From CAZCBD01 sp964496755 (GTDB lineage: Bacteria > Bacteroidota > Ignavibacteria > Ignavibacteriales > Melioribacteraceae): DNA of 7,671 nucleotides. Numbering within the stretch: the stretch's first letter is position 1; every line of letters starts with the position of its first letter. Made by a program: the position numbers and the translations under genes. The notes under the pieces were generated by a model. It saw only the letters and a list, made by a program, of their open reading frames with translations. It made no database searches and had not been told where the DNA came from. The stretch lies in assembly GCA_964496755.1 (NCBI GenBank), contig CAZCBD010000134.1, positions 1-7,671 of the forward strand, read 5' to 3'. Positions 1-6,353 of the stretch are shown piece by piece.

Positions 1-1
1 A

Positions 2-577
2 TGCGGTTTATTAATTAACGGTTATTTGTTTTATAAAATGAAAATACATGTTAATTTAAAAGAAGTGCGTAACCTACTTATAGGAACTTTATTTGGAACA
101 CCAATAGGCACATACTTTTTGGCATTTGCCGATGCCTTGGTAATAAAATTTTTTCTGGGAATAGTAATCGTAATTTTCGTTGTGCTTTCAACACTTAAAA
201 TTATAAAACCGGTTAACTTAAACAGTACATGGGGATATTTATTCGGACTATTTGCGGGAATTTTGGGTGGTGCATTTAACACAAACGGCCCTCCGGTTTT
301 AATTTACATGTTCCTGAAAGGATGGAATAAAAATGAACAAAAAGCGGCTTTGGCCGGATATTTCCTGGTTGCCACTGTAATGATAATTATTTCACATCTT
401 CTTATGGGATTAACTTCAAAAGATGTTATCATTAAATTTACTTATTTAATTCCTGTTGTTTTTGTTGGAATATGGTTAGGACATTTGTTCTTTAATAAAA
501 TATCATCAAAAACTTATAATAAATTTGTATTAATTGGATTAGGTCTTATTTCAATTTTACTGATTTTTAAAATATAA
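2..577 (+). CDS. TauE/SafE (TSUP) family membrane permease, 5' end cut by window edge
   Basis: The reading frame is open to the left edge (position 1 is the last base of an earlier codon), so the TTG at 26 and ATG at 38 are internal codons, not the start. About 191 residues are visible; TSUP proteins are usually near 250, so roughly the first 60 are missing. The visible part is almost all hydrophobic, with about six membrane segments. It carries the family's repeated glycine-rich signatures: GTLFGTPIGTYF near 80-115 and the matching GLFAGILGGAFNTNGPP near 247-298, the second-repeat motif. TSUP proteins sit in the inner membrane and are known or proposed to move sulfite, sulfonates or other small organic anions; nothing here identifies the substrate. 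The ferredoxin follows after 72 bases on the same strand, with no clear terminator between, so co-transcription is possible. Family assignment is fairly sure; substrate unknown. Confidence 0.85.
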   Translation, partial: CGLLINGYLFYKMKIHVNLKEVRNLLIGTLFGTPIGTYFLAFADALVIKFFLGIVIVIFVVLSTLKIIKPVNLNSTWGYLFGLFAGILGGAFNTNGPPVLIYMFLKGWNKNEQKAALAGYFLVATVMIIISHLLMGLTSKDVIIKFTYLIPVVFVGIWLGHLFFNKISSKTYNKFVLIGLGLISILLIFKI

Positions 578-637
578 TTTGGTCTTTTTGCAAAAAAAAA
601 TTAATTTTAGAAATCCAATTTTACAAGGATCAAAACT

Positions 638-642
638 AGGAG
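638..642 (+). promoter_or_regulatory. Shine-Dalgarno site of the ferredoxin gene
   Basis: AGGAG lies 7 bases before the ATG at 650. It is one of the clearest ribosome binding sites in the window and fixes the ferredoxin start. Confidence 0.75.
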
Positions 643-649
643 AAGAATA

Positions 650-859
650 ATGAAAATAACTGACGATTGCATTAACTGTGCTGCTTGTATAGACGAATGT
701 CCAACAACTGCAATTTTTTCTGCCGGCGATGAATATTCATTAGAAGGTGAAACAAAACCGGCAATTTCAGACGATCATACATATATCGTTCCTGAACTTT
801 GTACAGATTGCAAATCTTGTGTTGAAGTTTGTCCTGTAGACGCAATTGTTGAAGACTAA
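650..859 (+). CDS. 2[4Fe-4S] ferredoxin
   Basis: A 69-residue acidic soluble electron carrier. Two complete cluster-binding motifs are visible: C7-x2-C10-x2-C13-x3-C17-P and C51-x2-C54-x2-C57-x3-C61-P, each followed by the typical T/V-x-A-I. As in other two-cluster ferredoxins, the last Cys of each motif should ligate the opposite cluster. Both motifs keep the simple clostridial spacing, without the longer insertion of the Allochromatium type. The loop between them (about residues 22-50) is longer than in the minimal 55-residue clostridial protein. The usual role is low-potential electron transfer in the cytoplasm, for example to or from pyruvate:ferredoxin oxidoreductase or hydrogenase; the partner cannot be told from this window. 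Start supported by AGGAG 7 bases upstream. Ends just before a strong hairpin terminator. Confidence 0.95.
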   Translation: MKITDDCINCAACIDECPTTAIFSAGDEYSLEGETKPAISDDHTYIVPELCTDCKSCVEVCPVDAIVED

Positions 860-877
860 TAAAAAATTATAGTTTTC

Positions 878-908
878 AAAAAACCTCTTCAAACGAAGAG
901 GTTTTTTT
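878..908 (+). terminator. Rho-independent terminator, probably bidirectional
   Basis: The core stem ACCTCTTC/GAAGAGGT closes an AAAC loop (891-894) and is extended by an A-run on the left (878-883) pairing with a T-run on the right (902-908). It starts 18 bases after the ferredoxin stop. The A-run gives a U-tract on the opposite strand, so it can also end transcripts of the convergent phosphatase gene, whose stop codon is at 926-928. Confidence 0.9.
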
Positions 909-925
909 ATTTCTAAAATGTTTTT

Positions 926-1675
926 TCAGTTCAACAATTTAATAATTTCAGGGTGCAAATTTTTTGATGTTGCAATTATACTATCCCCCTTTACGGGATC
1001 ATTTCCGGAATAATCCGTAATAATTCCACCACTACCTTTGATAATCGGTATTAATGCCATCGTATCCCAAGGAGACATAATCGGATCAATCATAATATCG
1101 GCATATCCGGTTGCTACTAAATAGTATCCGTAACAATCCCCCCAATTTCTAAATAATTTAACTTTCCTCAATAAAAGATCAAATTTATTCCTATCCTGAA
1201 ATTTTTCAATATCCAAATAATCAGTAGTTAAAAGAACGGATTCCGAAAGTAAATTCTCTCGTACTTTAACTTTTTTTTCATTTAGAAATGTTTCATTATT
1301 ATCACCAATCAGAAACTCATCCAAAATAGGTTGATTAATAACACCCAAAATAGGCTTACCGTTTTTCATTAAAGCTATTAATGTGCCAAAGGTAAGTGCT
1401 CCGCAAATAAAGCTTTTTGTTCCGTCAATAGGATCCAGCACCCATTGATATTCAGCATTTTCATTATAGTTGCCAAACTCCTCGCCCAATATTCCGTGCT
1501 CGGGATAATTTTTCATTATCATTTCACGCATTATTTCTTCAGCTTTTTTATCTGCAATAGTAACGGGCGATTCATCTTCTTTTTTTTCAATTACAATTTC
1601 TTTTCTGAAATAATCTTTAATTATTGCACCGCTTTTTGATGCTAATCTTTTCGAAAACTCTTTTAGTTCTTTCAA
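926..1675 (-). CDS. hisN: Inositol-monophosphatase family phosphatase, probable histidinol-phosphatase
   Basis: A 249-residue Mg2+-dependent phosphatase of normal family length (about 250-270). The metal-binding residues of the family are all present: E65/E66 in GEEFG, the DPIDGTKSF signature at 81-89 (D81, D84, T86), and W203-D204 in the second signature. The stretches FGTLIALM, GVINQP and NWGDCYGYYLVATG resemble HisN-type histidinol-phosphatases (last-but-one step of histidine synthesis: histidinol phosphate to histidinol) more than animal inositol monophosphatases; this reading is by eye. No other histidine gene is nearby, so a role as a general sugar- or inositol-phosphate phosphatase remains possible. 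The start is TTG at 1675-1673: the frame has a stop 5 codons upstream (1693-1691), no ATG or GTG lies in between, and AGGA sits 5 bases before the TTG. Convergent with the ferredoxin and divergent from the TPR gene. Confidence 0.85.
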   Translation of the reverse strand: MKELKEFSKRLASKSGAIIKDYFRKEIVIEKKEDESPVTIADKKAEEIMREMIMKNYPEHGILGEEFGNYNENAEYQWVLDPIDGTKSFICGALTFGTLIALMKNGKPILGVINQPILDEFLIGDNNETFLNEKKVKVRENLLSESVLLTTDYLDIEKFQDRNKFDLLLRKVKLFRNWGDCYGYYLVATGYADIMIDPIMSPWDTMALIPIIKGSGGIITDYSGNDPVKGDSIIATSKNLHPEIIKLLN

Positions 1676-1680
1676 AACAT

Positions 1681-1684
1681 TCCT
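1681..1684 (-). promoter_or_regulatory. Shine-Dalgarno site supporting the TTG start of the phosphatase
   Basis: On the minus strand AGGA is followed by five bases and then TTG (1675-1673). An ATG at 1680-1678 touches AGGA directly and opens only ATG-TTT-TGA, so it is too close to be used efficiently and encodes nothing. The site therefore decides for the TTG. Confidence 0.6.
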
Positions 1685-1710
1685 ACCGGTTTAAGTTTAA
1701 TTTATTTAAT

Positions 1711-1731
1711 GTTAAAACAATTAATTTTAAC
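1711..1731. repeat. 7-base inverted repeat in the divergent hisN / TPR spacer
   Basis: GTTAAAA (1711-1717) and TTTTAAC (1725-1731) form perfect arms around a 7-base spacer, between two divergently read genes. It could be an operator for either gene, but the arms are short and nearly all A/T, so chance is a real alternative. Confidence 0.3.
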
Positions 1732-1746
1732 TACATTAATTTTACA

Positions 1747-1775
1747 TTGAACATTCTAATAAAAAATATTTAAAT
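1747..1775 (+). promoter_or_regulatory. Candidate promoter of the TPR protein gene
   Basis: TTGAAC (1747-1752) and TTAAAT (1770-1775) are spaced by 17 bases and end 33 bases before the ATG at 1809. The match is moderate and the spacer is very AT-rich, so this is only a candidate. Confidence 0.3.
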
Positions 1776-1808
1776 TCCGAACAATTCGAAAAATAAATTT
1801 ACTGAAAA

Positions 1809-2945
1809 ATGAAAAAAACATTGATAATATTCATTTTAATTCTTTTTTCCTCAATAAAGGCACAAACATTTGATAACAATCTTCCGGATGCAATTATAAA
1901 TAAAGGAATTAATCAAATATATAATCTAAAATTTGATGCTGCAAAAAAGACATTTGAAAAAATAAAAACAAAAAACCTTCCGGCCTTTTATTTTTTCAAA
2001 TCAATGTTGCTTTGGTGGGAAATTTTGTTGGATCTAAATAATGAATCTAAAGACGATCTATTTATCGAAACGATTGATACCACTATTGATTTTTGCGATA
2101 GCCAATTAGATAAAGATGAGAACAATAGTTTGGCGCTTTTCTTTAAAGGCGGAGCTTTGGGATTTAAGGGCCTGTTACAATCGATCCGGATGGATTGGTT
2201 TTCAGCCGTAGCCAACGGTGCCGATGCATTGGAATTGGTTTACACGGCTTATAATTTAGATTCATCGAATGTTGATTTAAAACTGGGTTTTGGCATCTAT
2301 AATTATTTTGCTGAAGCTTTACCTGAAAAATATCCGGCCGCAAAACCATTGATGATTTTTTTGCCCTCAGGCAATAAAACCTTAGGCTTGCAACAATTGC
2401 ATCAGGTAGCAGAAGATGGAAGATTCGCAAAAATAGAAGCAAAATACACACTTGTTAAAATTTATCATTTATTTGAAAAAAAATATTTTAATGCTATTCC
2501 GCTTGAAGAAGAATTAATAGCACAATTCCCCGACAACCCGATCTTTTTACGTTACTACGGAAAATCTTTAATAGCACAATACGGTTATAAAAATGCTTAT
2601 CCGATTTTTGAAAAAATTTATTTGCGATGTACCAAAGGCGATTTTGGCTTTAATGAAAATTTCCGGAGAGAAGCAGCATATTATCTGGGTATGAAACAAA
2701 TGAGTCTGGGTGAAAATAATTCGGCATTAAAATATTTTGCCGAATGTGAAACTTTGTGTAGAAAAATAGATAAAAAAGATAACGGATTTTTAACTAATAG
2801 CATTCTTTATCAAGGTATGCTTTTCGATTTGTTAAATCGTCGTCCCGAAGCAATTGAAAAATATAAACAAGTGCTTGATGTAAAAAATTACAAACAAGCA
2901 CACGAAAAGGCAGAAAAATATTTGGAAAAACAATATCAAAAATAA
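1809..2945 (+). CDS. Secreted tetratricopeptide-like protein of unknown function
   Basis: 378 residues. The N-terminus is a signal peptide: MKK, a hydrophobic core (residues 4-13), then SSIKA before Q19, a good signal peptidase I site, so the mature protein should be periplasmic or exported without a membrane anchor. The rest reads as alpha-helical TPR-like pairs: about 29-55, 59-75 and 105-150, then clearer repeats at about 205-250, 285-315 and 325-375 (the last contains GMLFDLLNRRPEAIEKYKQVL). The centre has two blocks that look more conserved than a plain TPR: GFKGLLQSIRMDWFSA (118-133) and Y164-N-Y-F...LP (171-172), with F184-L-P-S-G-N shortly after. Proteins with this layout are, as far as I recall, widespread in Ignavibacteria and relatives and have no assigned role; a scaffold function is the safest inference. 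No strong Shine-Dalgarno sequence precedes the ATG; the signal peptide directly after it supports the start. It converges on the phoH gene 24 bases away. Confidence 0.8.
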   Translation: MKKTLIIFILILFSSIKAQTFDNNLPDAIINKGINQIYNLKFDAAKKTFEKIKTKNLPAFYFFKSMLLWWEILLDLNNESKDDLFIETIDTTIDFCDSQLDKDENNSLALFFKGGALGFKGLLQSIRMDWFSAVANGADALELVYTAYNLDSSNVDLKLGFGIYNYFAEALPEKYPAAKPLMIFLPSGNKTLGLQQLHQVAEDGRFAKIEAKYTLVKIYHLFEKKYFNAIPLEEELIAQFPDNPIFLRYYGKSLIAQYGYKNAYPIFEKIYLRCTKGDFGFNENFRREAAYYLGMKQMSLGENNSALKYFAECETLCRKIDKKDNGFLTNSILYQGMLFDLLNRRPEAIEKYKQVLDVKNYKQAHEKAEKYLEKQYQK

Positions 2946-2969
2946 TTCAAACTTAAAATAATTTAATTT

Positions 2970-4307
2970 TTATAAAAGATTACTAGCCAGTTCGGCTAAT
3001 TCCGATCTTTCTCCTTTTTCCAAATTTATGTGAGCATAAAGATTTTGCCCTTTAAAATGGTCAATTAAGTATGATAATCCATTTGACATAGTATCAAGAT
3101 ACGGGTGATCGATTTGATAAATATCACCTGTAAAAACAATTTTTGCACCGGCGCCGGCACGTGTAATAATTGTTTTTATCTCGTGCGGCGTAAGATTTTG
3201 GGCTTCGTCAACAATAAAAAATATCCTTTGTAAACTTCTACCGCGAATATAACTAAGCGGTTCTATTACAATCTTCTTTTCTTTTTCCATATTCGAAAGC
3301 AATGAATAATTTGTTTCTGTTTCTTTATACTGATCTTGAATAACTTTAAAATTATCCCAAAGCGGCTGCATATACGGACCGATTTTATGTTCAACATCTC
3401 CGGGTAAAAAACCCAGATCTTTGTTACTTAAAGGTACTATCGGCCGAGCAATATATATTTGTCTATAAAATTTACGTACGCTAATTGCACTTGCCAAAGC
3501 AAGTAAAGTTTTTCCTGTTCCTGCTTTTCCTGTTAGAGTTACTAATGGAATATCATTATTTGTAAGAGCCTCAATGGCAAATGTTTGTTCAGCATTCCGA
3601 GGTTTTATCCCGAAAACCGGCTGTTTATCAACTTTTTTTAATTTTTCCGCATTGTTATCAATCATTGCCAAAGCAGAACCATTATAACTTTTCAGAATAA
3701 AAAATTTATTCGGCACAATTTCCGAATTAAGGGTTTCTTTTAAATCCTCAATTTCCAATTCGTATGGCGGATTATATAAACTTTGTAATTTTTCATCTTC
3801 AAAGTTTTCGATGGTATCTTTCCCACTATACAGTTCGTCAATGTTCCCTACTCTATCGCTCGTGTAATCCTGAGCATTTATACCAAGAGCCTTTGCCTTC
3901 ATTCTTAAATTCACATCTTTGGTAACAAGAATAATTTTATCTTTCTGATGCGAAGCCAAATGTAACTCATATGCTACCGATAAAACACGATGATCCGCCG
4001 TATCCTCTCTAAATATTTCCTGAATATCTTTGTGCAATGATTTTGTAATTGCAATCCTAACTTTGCCTTTACCTTTGCCGAGAGAAATCCCACCGTTAAA
4101 AATATCATCACCGGTAAGATTATCTAAAGTCCTTGTAAATTCTCTAGCATTAATATTAATAACCTGACTGCCTCGTTTAAAATGATCAATTTCTTTAATA
4201 ACCGCCAAGGGAATAACAATATCATTTTCTTCGAATCGATTAATGCAAGTTGGGTCATGCAAAATTACGTTTGTGTCAAGAATAAATGATTTTGGATTAG
4301 AATTCAT
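2970..4307 (-). CDS. PIN-PhoH ATPase/ribonuclease (PhoH2/YlaK type)
   Basis: 445 residues, full length for PIN-PhoH proteins. Residues about 7-150 form a PIN nuclease domain starting FILDTNVILHDP, with the acidic metal site apparently complete: D11, E39/D41, D105 and D131 (in VTKDVNLR). Residues about 235-445 form the PhoH domain: Walker A GKAGTGKT at 260-267, Walker B FFIVDEAQ at 363-370 (D367, E368), TGD at 393-395, and the near-C-terminal GERSELAELAS typical of the family. Characterised PhoH2 proteins couple ATP-driven unwinding to RNA cleavage; that activity is inferred here. Unlike mycobacterial phoH2, no phoAT-type antitoxin gene is seen upstream: the preceding 90 bases hold the glyS terminator. 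ATG start at 4307, with GGTGA four to eight bases upstream. It has its own transcription unit, probably with a promoter in 4308-4365. No strong terminator is visible after its stop. Confidence 0.93.
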   Translation of the reverse strand: MNSNPKSFILDTNVILHDPTCINRFEENDIVIPLAVIKEIDHFKRGSQVININAREFTRTLDNLTGDDIFNGGISLGKGKGKVRIAITKSLHKDIQEIFREDTADHRVLSVAYELHLASHQKDKIILVTKDVNLRMKAKALGINAQDYTSDRVGNIDELYSGKDTIENFEDEKLQSLYNPPYELEIEDLKETLNSEIVPNKFFILKSYNGSALAMIDNNAEKLKKVDKQPVFGIKPRNAEQTFAIEALTNNDIPLVTLTGKAGTGKTLLALASAISVRKFYRQIYIARPIVPLSNKDLGFLPGDVEHKIGPYMQPLWDNFKVIQDQYKETETNYSLLSNMEKEKKIVIEPLSYIRGRSLQRIFFIVDEAQNLTPHEIKTIITRAGAGAKIVFTGDIYQIDHPYLDTMSNGLSYLIDHFKGQNLYAHINLEKGERSELAELASNLL

Positions 4308-4365
4308 AATTCACCCGTTTAGTTGTTCAATAAAAACATTAGTACATTAATACACAAAAAAAAGA

Positions 4366-4393
4366 TAAAAAAAAAGACGACCGAAGTCGTCTT
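4366..4393 (-). terminator. Rho-independent terminator of the queE-queD-glyS unit, UUCG loop
   Basis: Read on the minus strand, AAGACGAC-TTCG-GTCGTCTT is an 8-base-pair stem closed by the extra-stable cUUCGg tetraloop, followed by a run of seven further Ts (4373-4367). It begins 5 bases after the glyS stop codon (4398-4400) and separates glyS from phoH. Confidence 0.93.
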
Positions 4394-4397
4394 AAAT

Positions 4398-5897
4398 TTA
4401 TTTTAATTTTTTTAACAGGTAATGGAGTAAATCTTCTATTTTAACTCTTTCCTGTTCCATTGAATCGCGTTCGCGAACTGTTACCGTTTTATCCTCCAAA
4501 GTTTGGGTATCAACAGTAATGCAAAAAGGAGTACCAACTTCATCCATTCTGCGATAACGTCGGCCAACGGCACCTTTAGAATCATAAAAAACTTTCATAA
4601 ACGGGCGCAAATCATTTTCTATTTCGCGTGCTATTTCGGGCATTCCGTCTTTATTAACTAATGGGAAAATTGCAACTTTAATTGGTGCAAGCTGCGGATG
4701 AAATTTCATTACAACTCTTGTTTCTCCGTTAACCTCTTCCTCATTATATGCATTGGTTAAAAATGCAAAGAATCCCCGACTGGCTCCGGCTGAAGTTTCA
4801 ATTATAAACGGAACAAATTTTTCTTTTGCTTCATCATCAAAATACTTCATTGATTTACCGGAAAATTCTTCGTGGCGTTTTAGATCGAAATCCGTTCTAT
4901 TATGAATACCTTCTATTTCACCCCAACCAAACGGGAACAAATATTCAATATCCACAGCAGCTTTTGCATAATGCGCCAATTTATCTTCGGGATGATCTTT
5001 GAATCGTAATTTATCCTCAGGCATTCCTAGCGAAATATACCAACTTTTTCTCAACTCTTTCCATTTATCATATGCTGTCTGATCCTCACCGGGTTTCACA
5101 AAATACTGCATTTCCATTTGTTCAAATTCTCTGGTTCTAAACAAAAAGTTTTTTGTATTTATTTCATTTCGGAATGCTTTGCCGATTTGGGCAATACCAA
5201 ACGGTAATTTTTGACGTGTAGCCTGTTGCACATTTAAAAAATTCACAAAGATTCCTTGTGCTGTTTCCGGACGCAAAAATATTGTGTTACCGGAATCTTC
5301 AACCGGGCCTAAAAATGTTTTAAACATTAAATTAAAATTCTTCGGTTCAGTAAAACTATTTTTTGTTCCACATTGCGGACAAGCAGCTTCTGATAAAAGC
5401 TCAAAAGCAAATTCCGATTCCAAAAGCAATTCAAAATTATCATTTAAATCGTTTTCTTCCGAAATCAACATATTATATTTTTCCATTTTTTCCGGAATTG
5501 CCGAAAGCTTTTCTTTTAACGAAATTATTAATTTTTTCTTTCTTTTTTCATTATAGGATTCGCCAAGCGTATCAACTCGAAATCGTGCTTTACATTGCTT
5601 GCAATCAATCATCGGATCAGTAAAATTTTCAACATGTCCGGAAGCTTCCCAAACTTTCGGGTGCATCAATATTGAAGCATCCAGCCCTTCAACATCTTCG
5701 CGGTATGTCATAAATTGCCACCATGATTGTTTAATATTGTTTAACAATTCAACGCCAAGCGGTCCGTAATCATAACATCCATTCAAACCTCCATATATTT
5801 CGCTTGATTGAAATATGAAACCTTTGCGCTTGCAAAGCGATACAAGTTTTTCCACTATGCTGTCTTTTTTGTTTTTCTGTGCGATGATATACCTCAC
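4398..5897 (-). CDS. glyQS: Glycyl-tRNA synthetase, single-chain (alpha2) type
   Basis: About 495-499 residues; charges tRNA-Gly with glycine in the cytoplasm. It is the dimeric single-polypeptide form shared with archaea and eukaryotes, not the two-subunit GlyQ+GlyS enzyme. The N-terminus has the family hallmark GFIFQSSEIYGGLNG (26-40). Two CxxC pairs (C99/C102 and C173/C176) form a likely zinc site around a charged helical insertion. Class II motifs follow: RPETAQGIFVNF (209-220), motif 2 FRTREFEQMEMQYF (253-266) and motif 3 E367-T-S-A-G-A-S-R374. After HPQLAPIKVAIFPL comes the anticodon-binding domain to the C-terminus. The start is uncertain: GTG at 5897 is the only standard start codon before the conserved region, but a strong GAGGT lies just inside it and is ideally placed for the ATC at 5885-5883, giving the typical beginning (M)AQKNKKD. 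Third gene of the queE-queD-glyS unit, 42 bases after queD. Confidence 0.95.
   Translation of the reverse strand: MRYIIAQKNKKDSIVEKLVSLCKRKGFIFQSSEIYGGLNGCYDYGPLGVELLNNIKQSWWQFMTYREDVEGLDASILMHPKVWEASGHVENFTDPMIDCKQCKARFRVDTLGESYNEKRKKKLIISLKEKLSAIPEKMEKYNMLISEENDLNDNFELLLESEFAFELLSEAACPQCGTKNSFTEPKNFNLMFKTFLGPVEDSGNTIFLRPETAQGIFVNFLNVQQATRQKLPFGIAQIGKAFRNEINTKNFLFRTREFEQMEMQYFVKPGEDQTAYDKWKELRKSWYISLGMPEDKLRFKDHPEDKLAHYAKAAVDIEYLFPFGWGEIEGIHNRTDFDLKRHEEFSGKSMKYFDDEAKEKFVPFIIETSAGASRGFFAFLTNAYNEEEVNGETRVVMKFHPQLAPIKVAIFPLVNKDGMPEIAREIENDLRPFMKVFYDSKGAVGRRYRRMDEVGTPFCITVDTQTLEDKTVTVRERDSMEQERVKIEDLLHYLLKKLK
5891..5895 (-). promoter_or_regulatory. Shine-Dalgarno-like GAGGT inside the annotated glyS start
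   Basis: On the minus strand the sequence reads GTGAGGTATATCATCGCA. GAGGT (5895-5891) is followed by ATATC and then ATC (5885-5883), a spacing of 5 bases. It overlaps the annotated GTG, so it cannot serve that codon, but it could serve the in-frame ATC. Confidence 0.45.
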
Positions 5898-5939
5898 TAA
5901 ATTTATATTTTTTCAATTTACATTTATTTTATTTCGAAT

Positions 5940-6353
5940 TTAAACTAAAATTTTATTTTCGGCATAAGTGTCTTCGGTTTCAAAAACCTTCACCTTTATT
6001 GAATTAATATTCTCGGGCAAATTGGAGTTTTTAATTTTCTCCAAAAAATAGCCACACATATTTTCAGCAGTAGCTTCAAAATTAACTACTACTATTTTCG
6101 AATTAATTTTTTTAAAAAACTCAATTATTTCTTTATCTGCCGAATAGAGCATAAAAGCATGATCCAATTCATCTAAAATCGGTAAAATAATTTGTGATAA
6201 ATCATAATAATCCAAAACCATTCCGTCGGAATCCGGTTCACCTTCCAATTCCACCAACATTTTGTATGAATGCCCGTGCAAATTAACACATTTCCCTTCG
6301 TGAAAAGTTAATCTATGTCCCATTTCCCATTTAAATTCTTTTGCTATTTTCAT
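5940..6353 (-). CDS. queD: 6-carboxy-5,6,7,8-tetrahydropterin synthase (QueD / PTPS family)
   Basis: 137 residues, usual for QueD. It converts dihydroneopterin triphosphate to 6-carboxy-tetrahydropterin, the second step towards preQ0 and queuosine. The zinc ligands H13, H26 and H28 and catalytic C22 are in place (C22-V-N-L-H-G-H28-S-Y). The D48 region, the LDH triad (63-65), T95-A-E97-N98 and substrate-binding E125 (VFETEDT) also match the family. A PTPS-type role in pterin synthesis is less likely given the queE partner. ATG start at 6353 overlaps the queE stop by one base (TAATG), and GAGGTG four bases upstream lies inside the end of queE, so translation of the two is probably coupled. Confidence 0.95.
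   Translation of the reverse strand: MKIAKEFKWEMGHRLTFHEGKCVNLHGHSYKMLVELEGEPDSDGMVLDYYDLSQIILPILDELDHAFMLYSADKEIIEFFKKINSKIVVVNFEATAENMCGYFLEKIKNSNLPENINSIKVKVFETEDTYAENKILV

Noticed and set aside
31..282. Minus-strand open frame opposite the TauE-like gene
   Set aside because: It lies wholly opposite a clear membrane protein frame, has no recognisable family features and no ribosome binding site.
585..596. TTTTTGCAAAAA palindrome after the TauE-like gene, as a possible terminator
   Set aside because: The arms meet with no loop, the stem is almost all A-T, and no T-tract follows.
1445..1639. Plus-strand open frame of 64 codons, rich in Phe
   Set aside because: Antisense shadow of the hisN-like gene; the Phe-rich product mirrors the AAA/GAA codons of the real frame.
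2164..2451. Minus-strand open frames opposite the TPR gene (also 1988-2215)
   Set aside because: Shadows of the plus-strand coding frame with no independent start signal or family match.
2946..2998. Possible terminators between the convergent TPR and phoH genes
   Set aside because: In the 24-base spacer only a five-pair A/T stem (TTAAA-ATAA-TTTAA) is present. TAGCC-AGTTC-GGCTA at 2984-2998 lies inside the phoH coding end and has no T-tract after it.
4308..4365. Promoter for phoH (TTGTGT-N17-TTTATT on the minus strand)
   Set aside because: A promoter is expected here because of the terminator upstream, but the match is too weak in this AT-rich stretch to place it as a feature.
5284..5623. 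Two overlapping plus-strand open frames opposite glyS
   Set aside because: They cover the charged, Lys/Glu-rich insertion of GlyRS, whose complement is naturally stop-poor; no other support.
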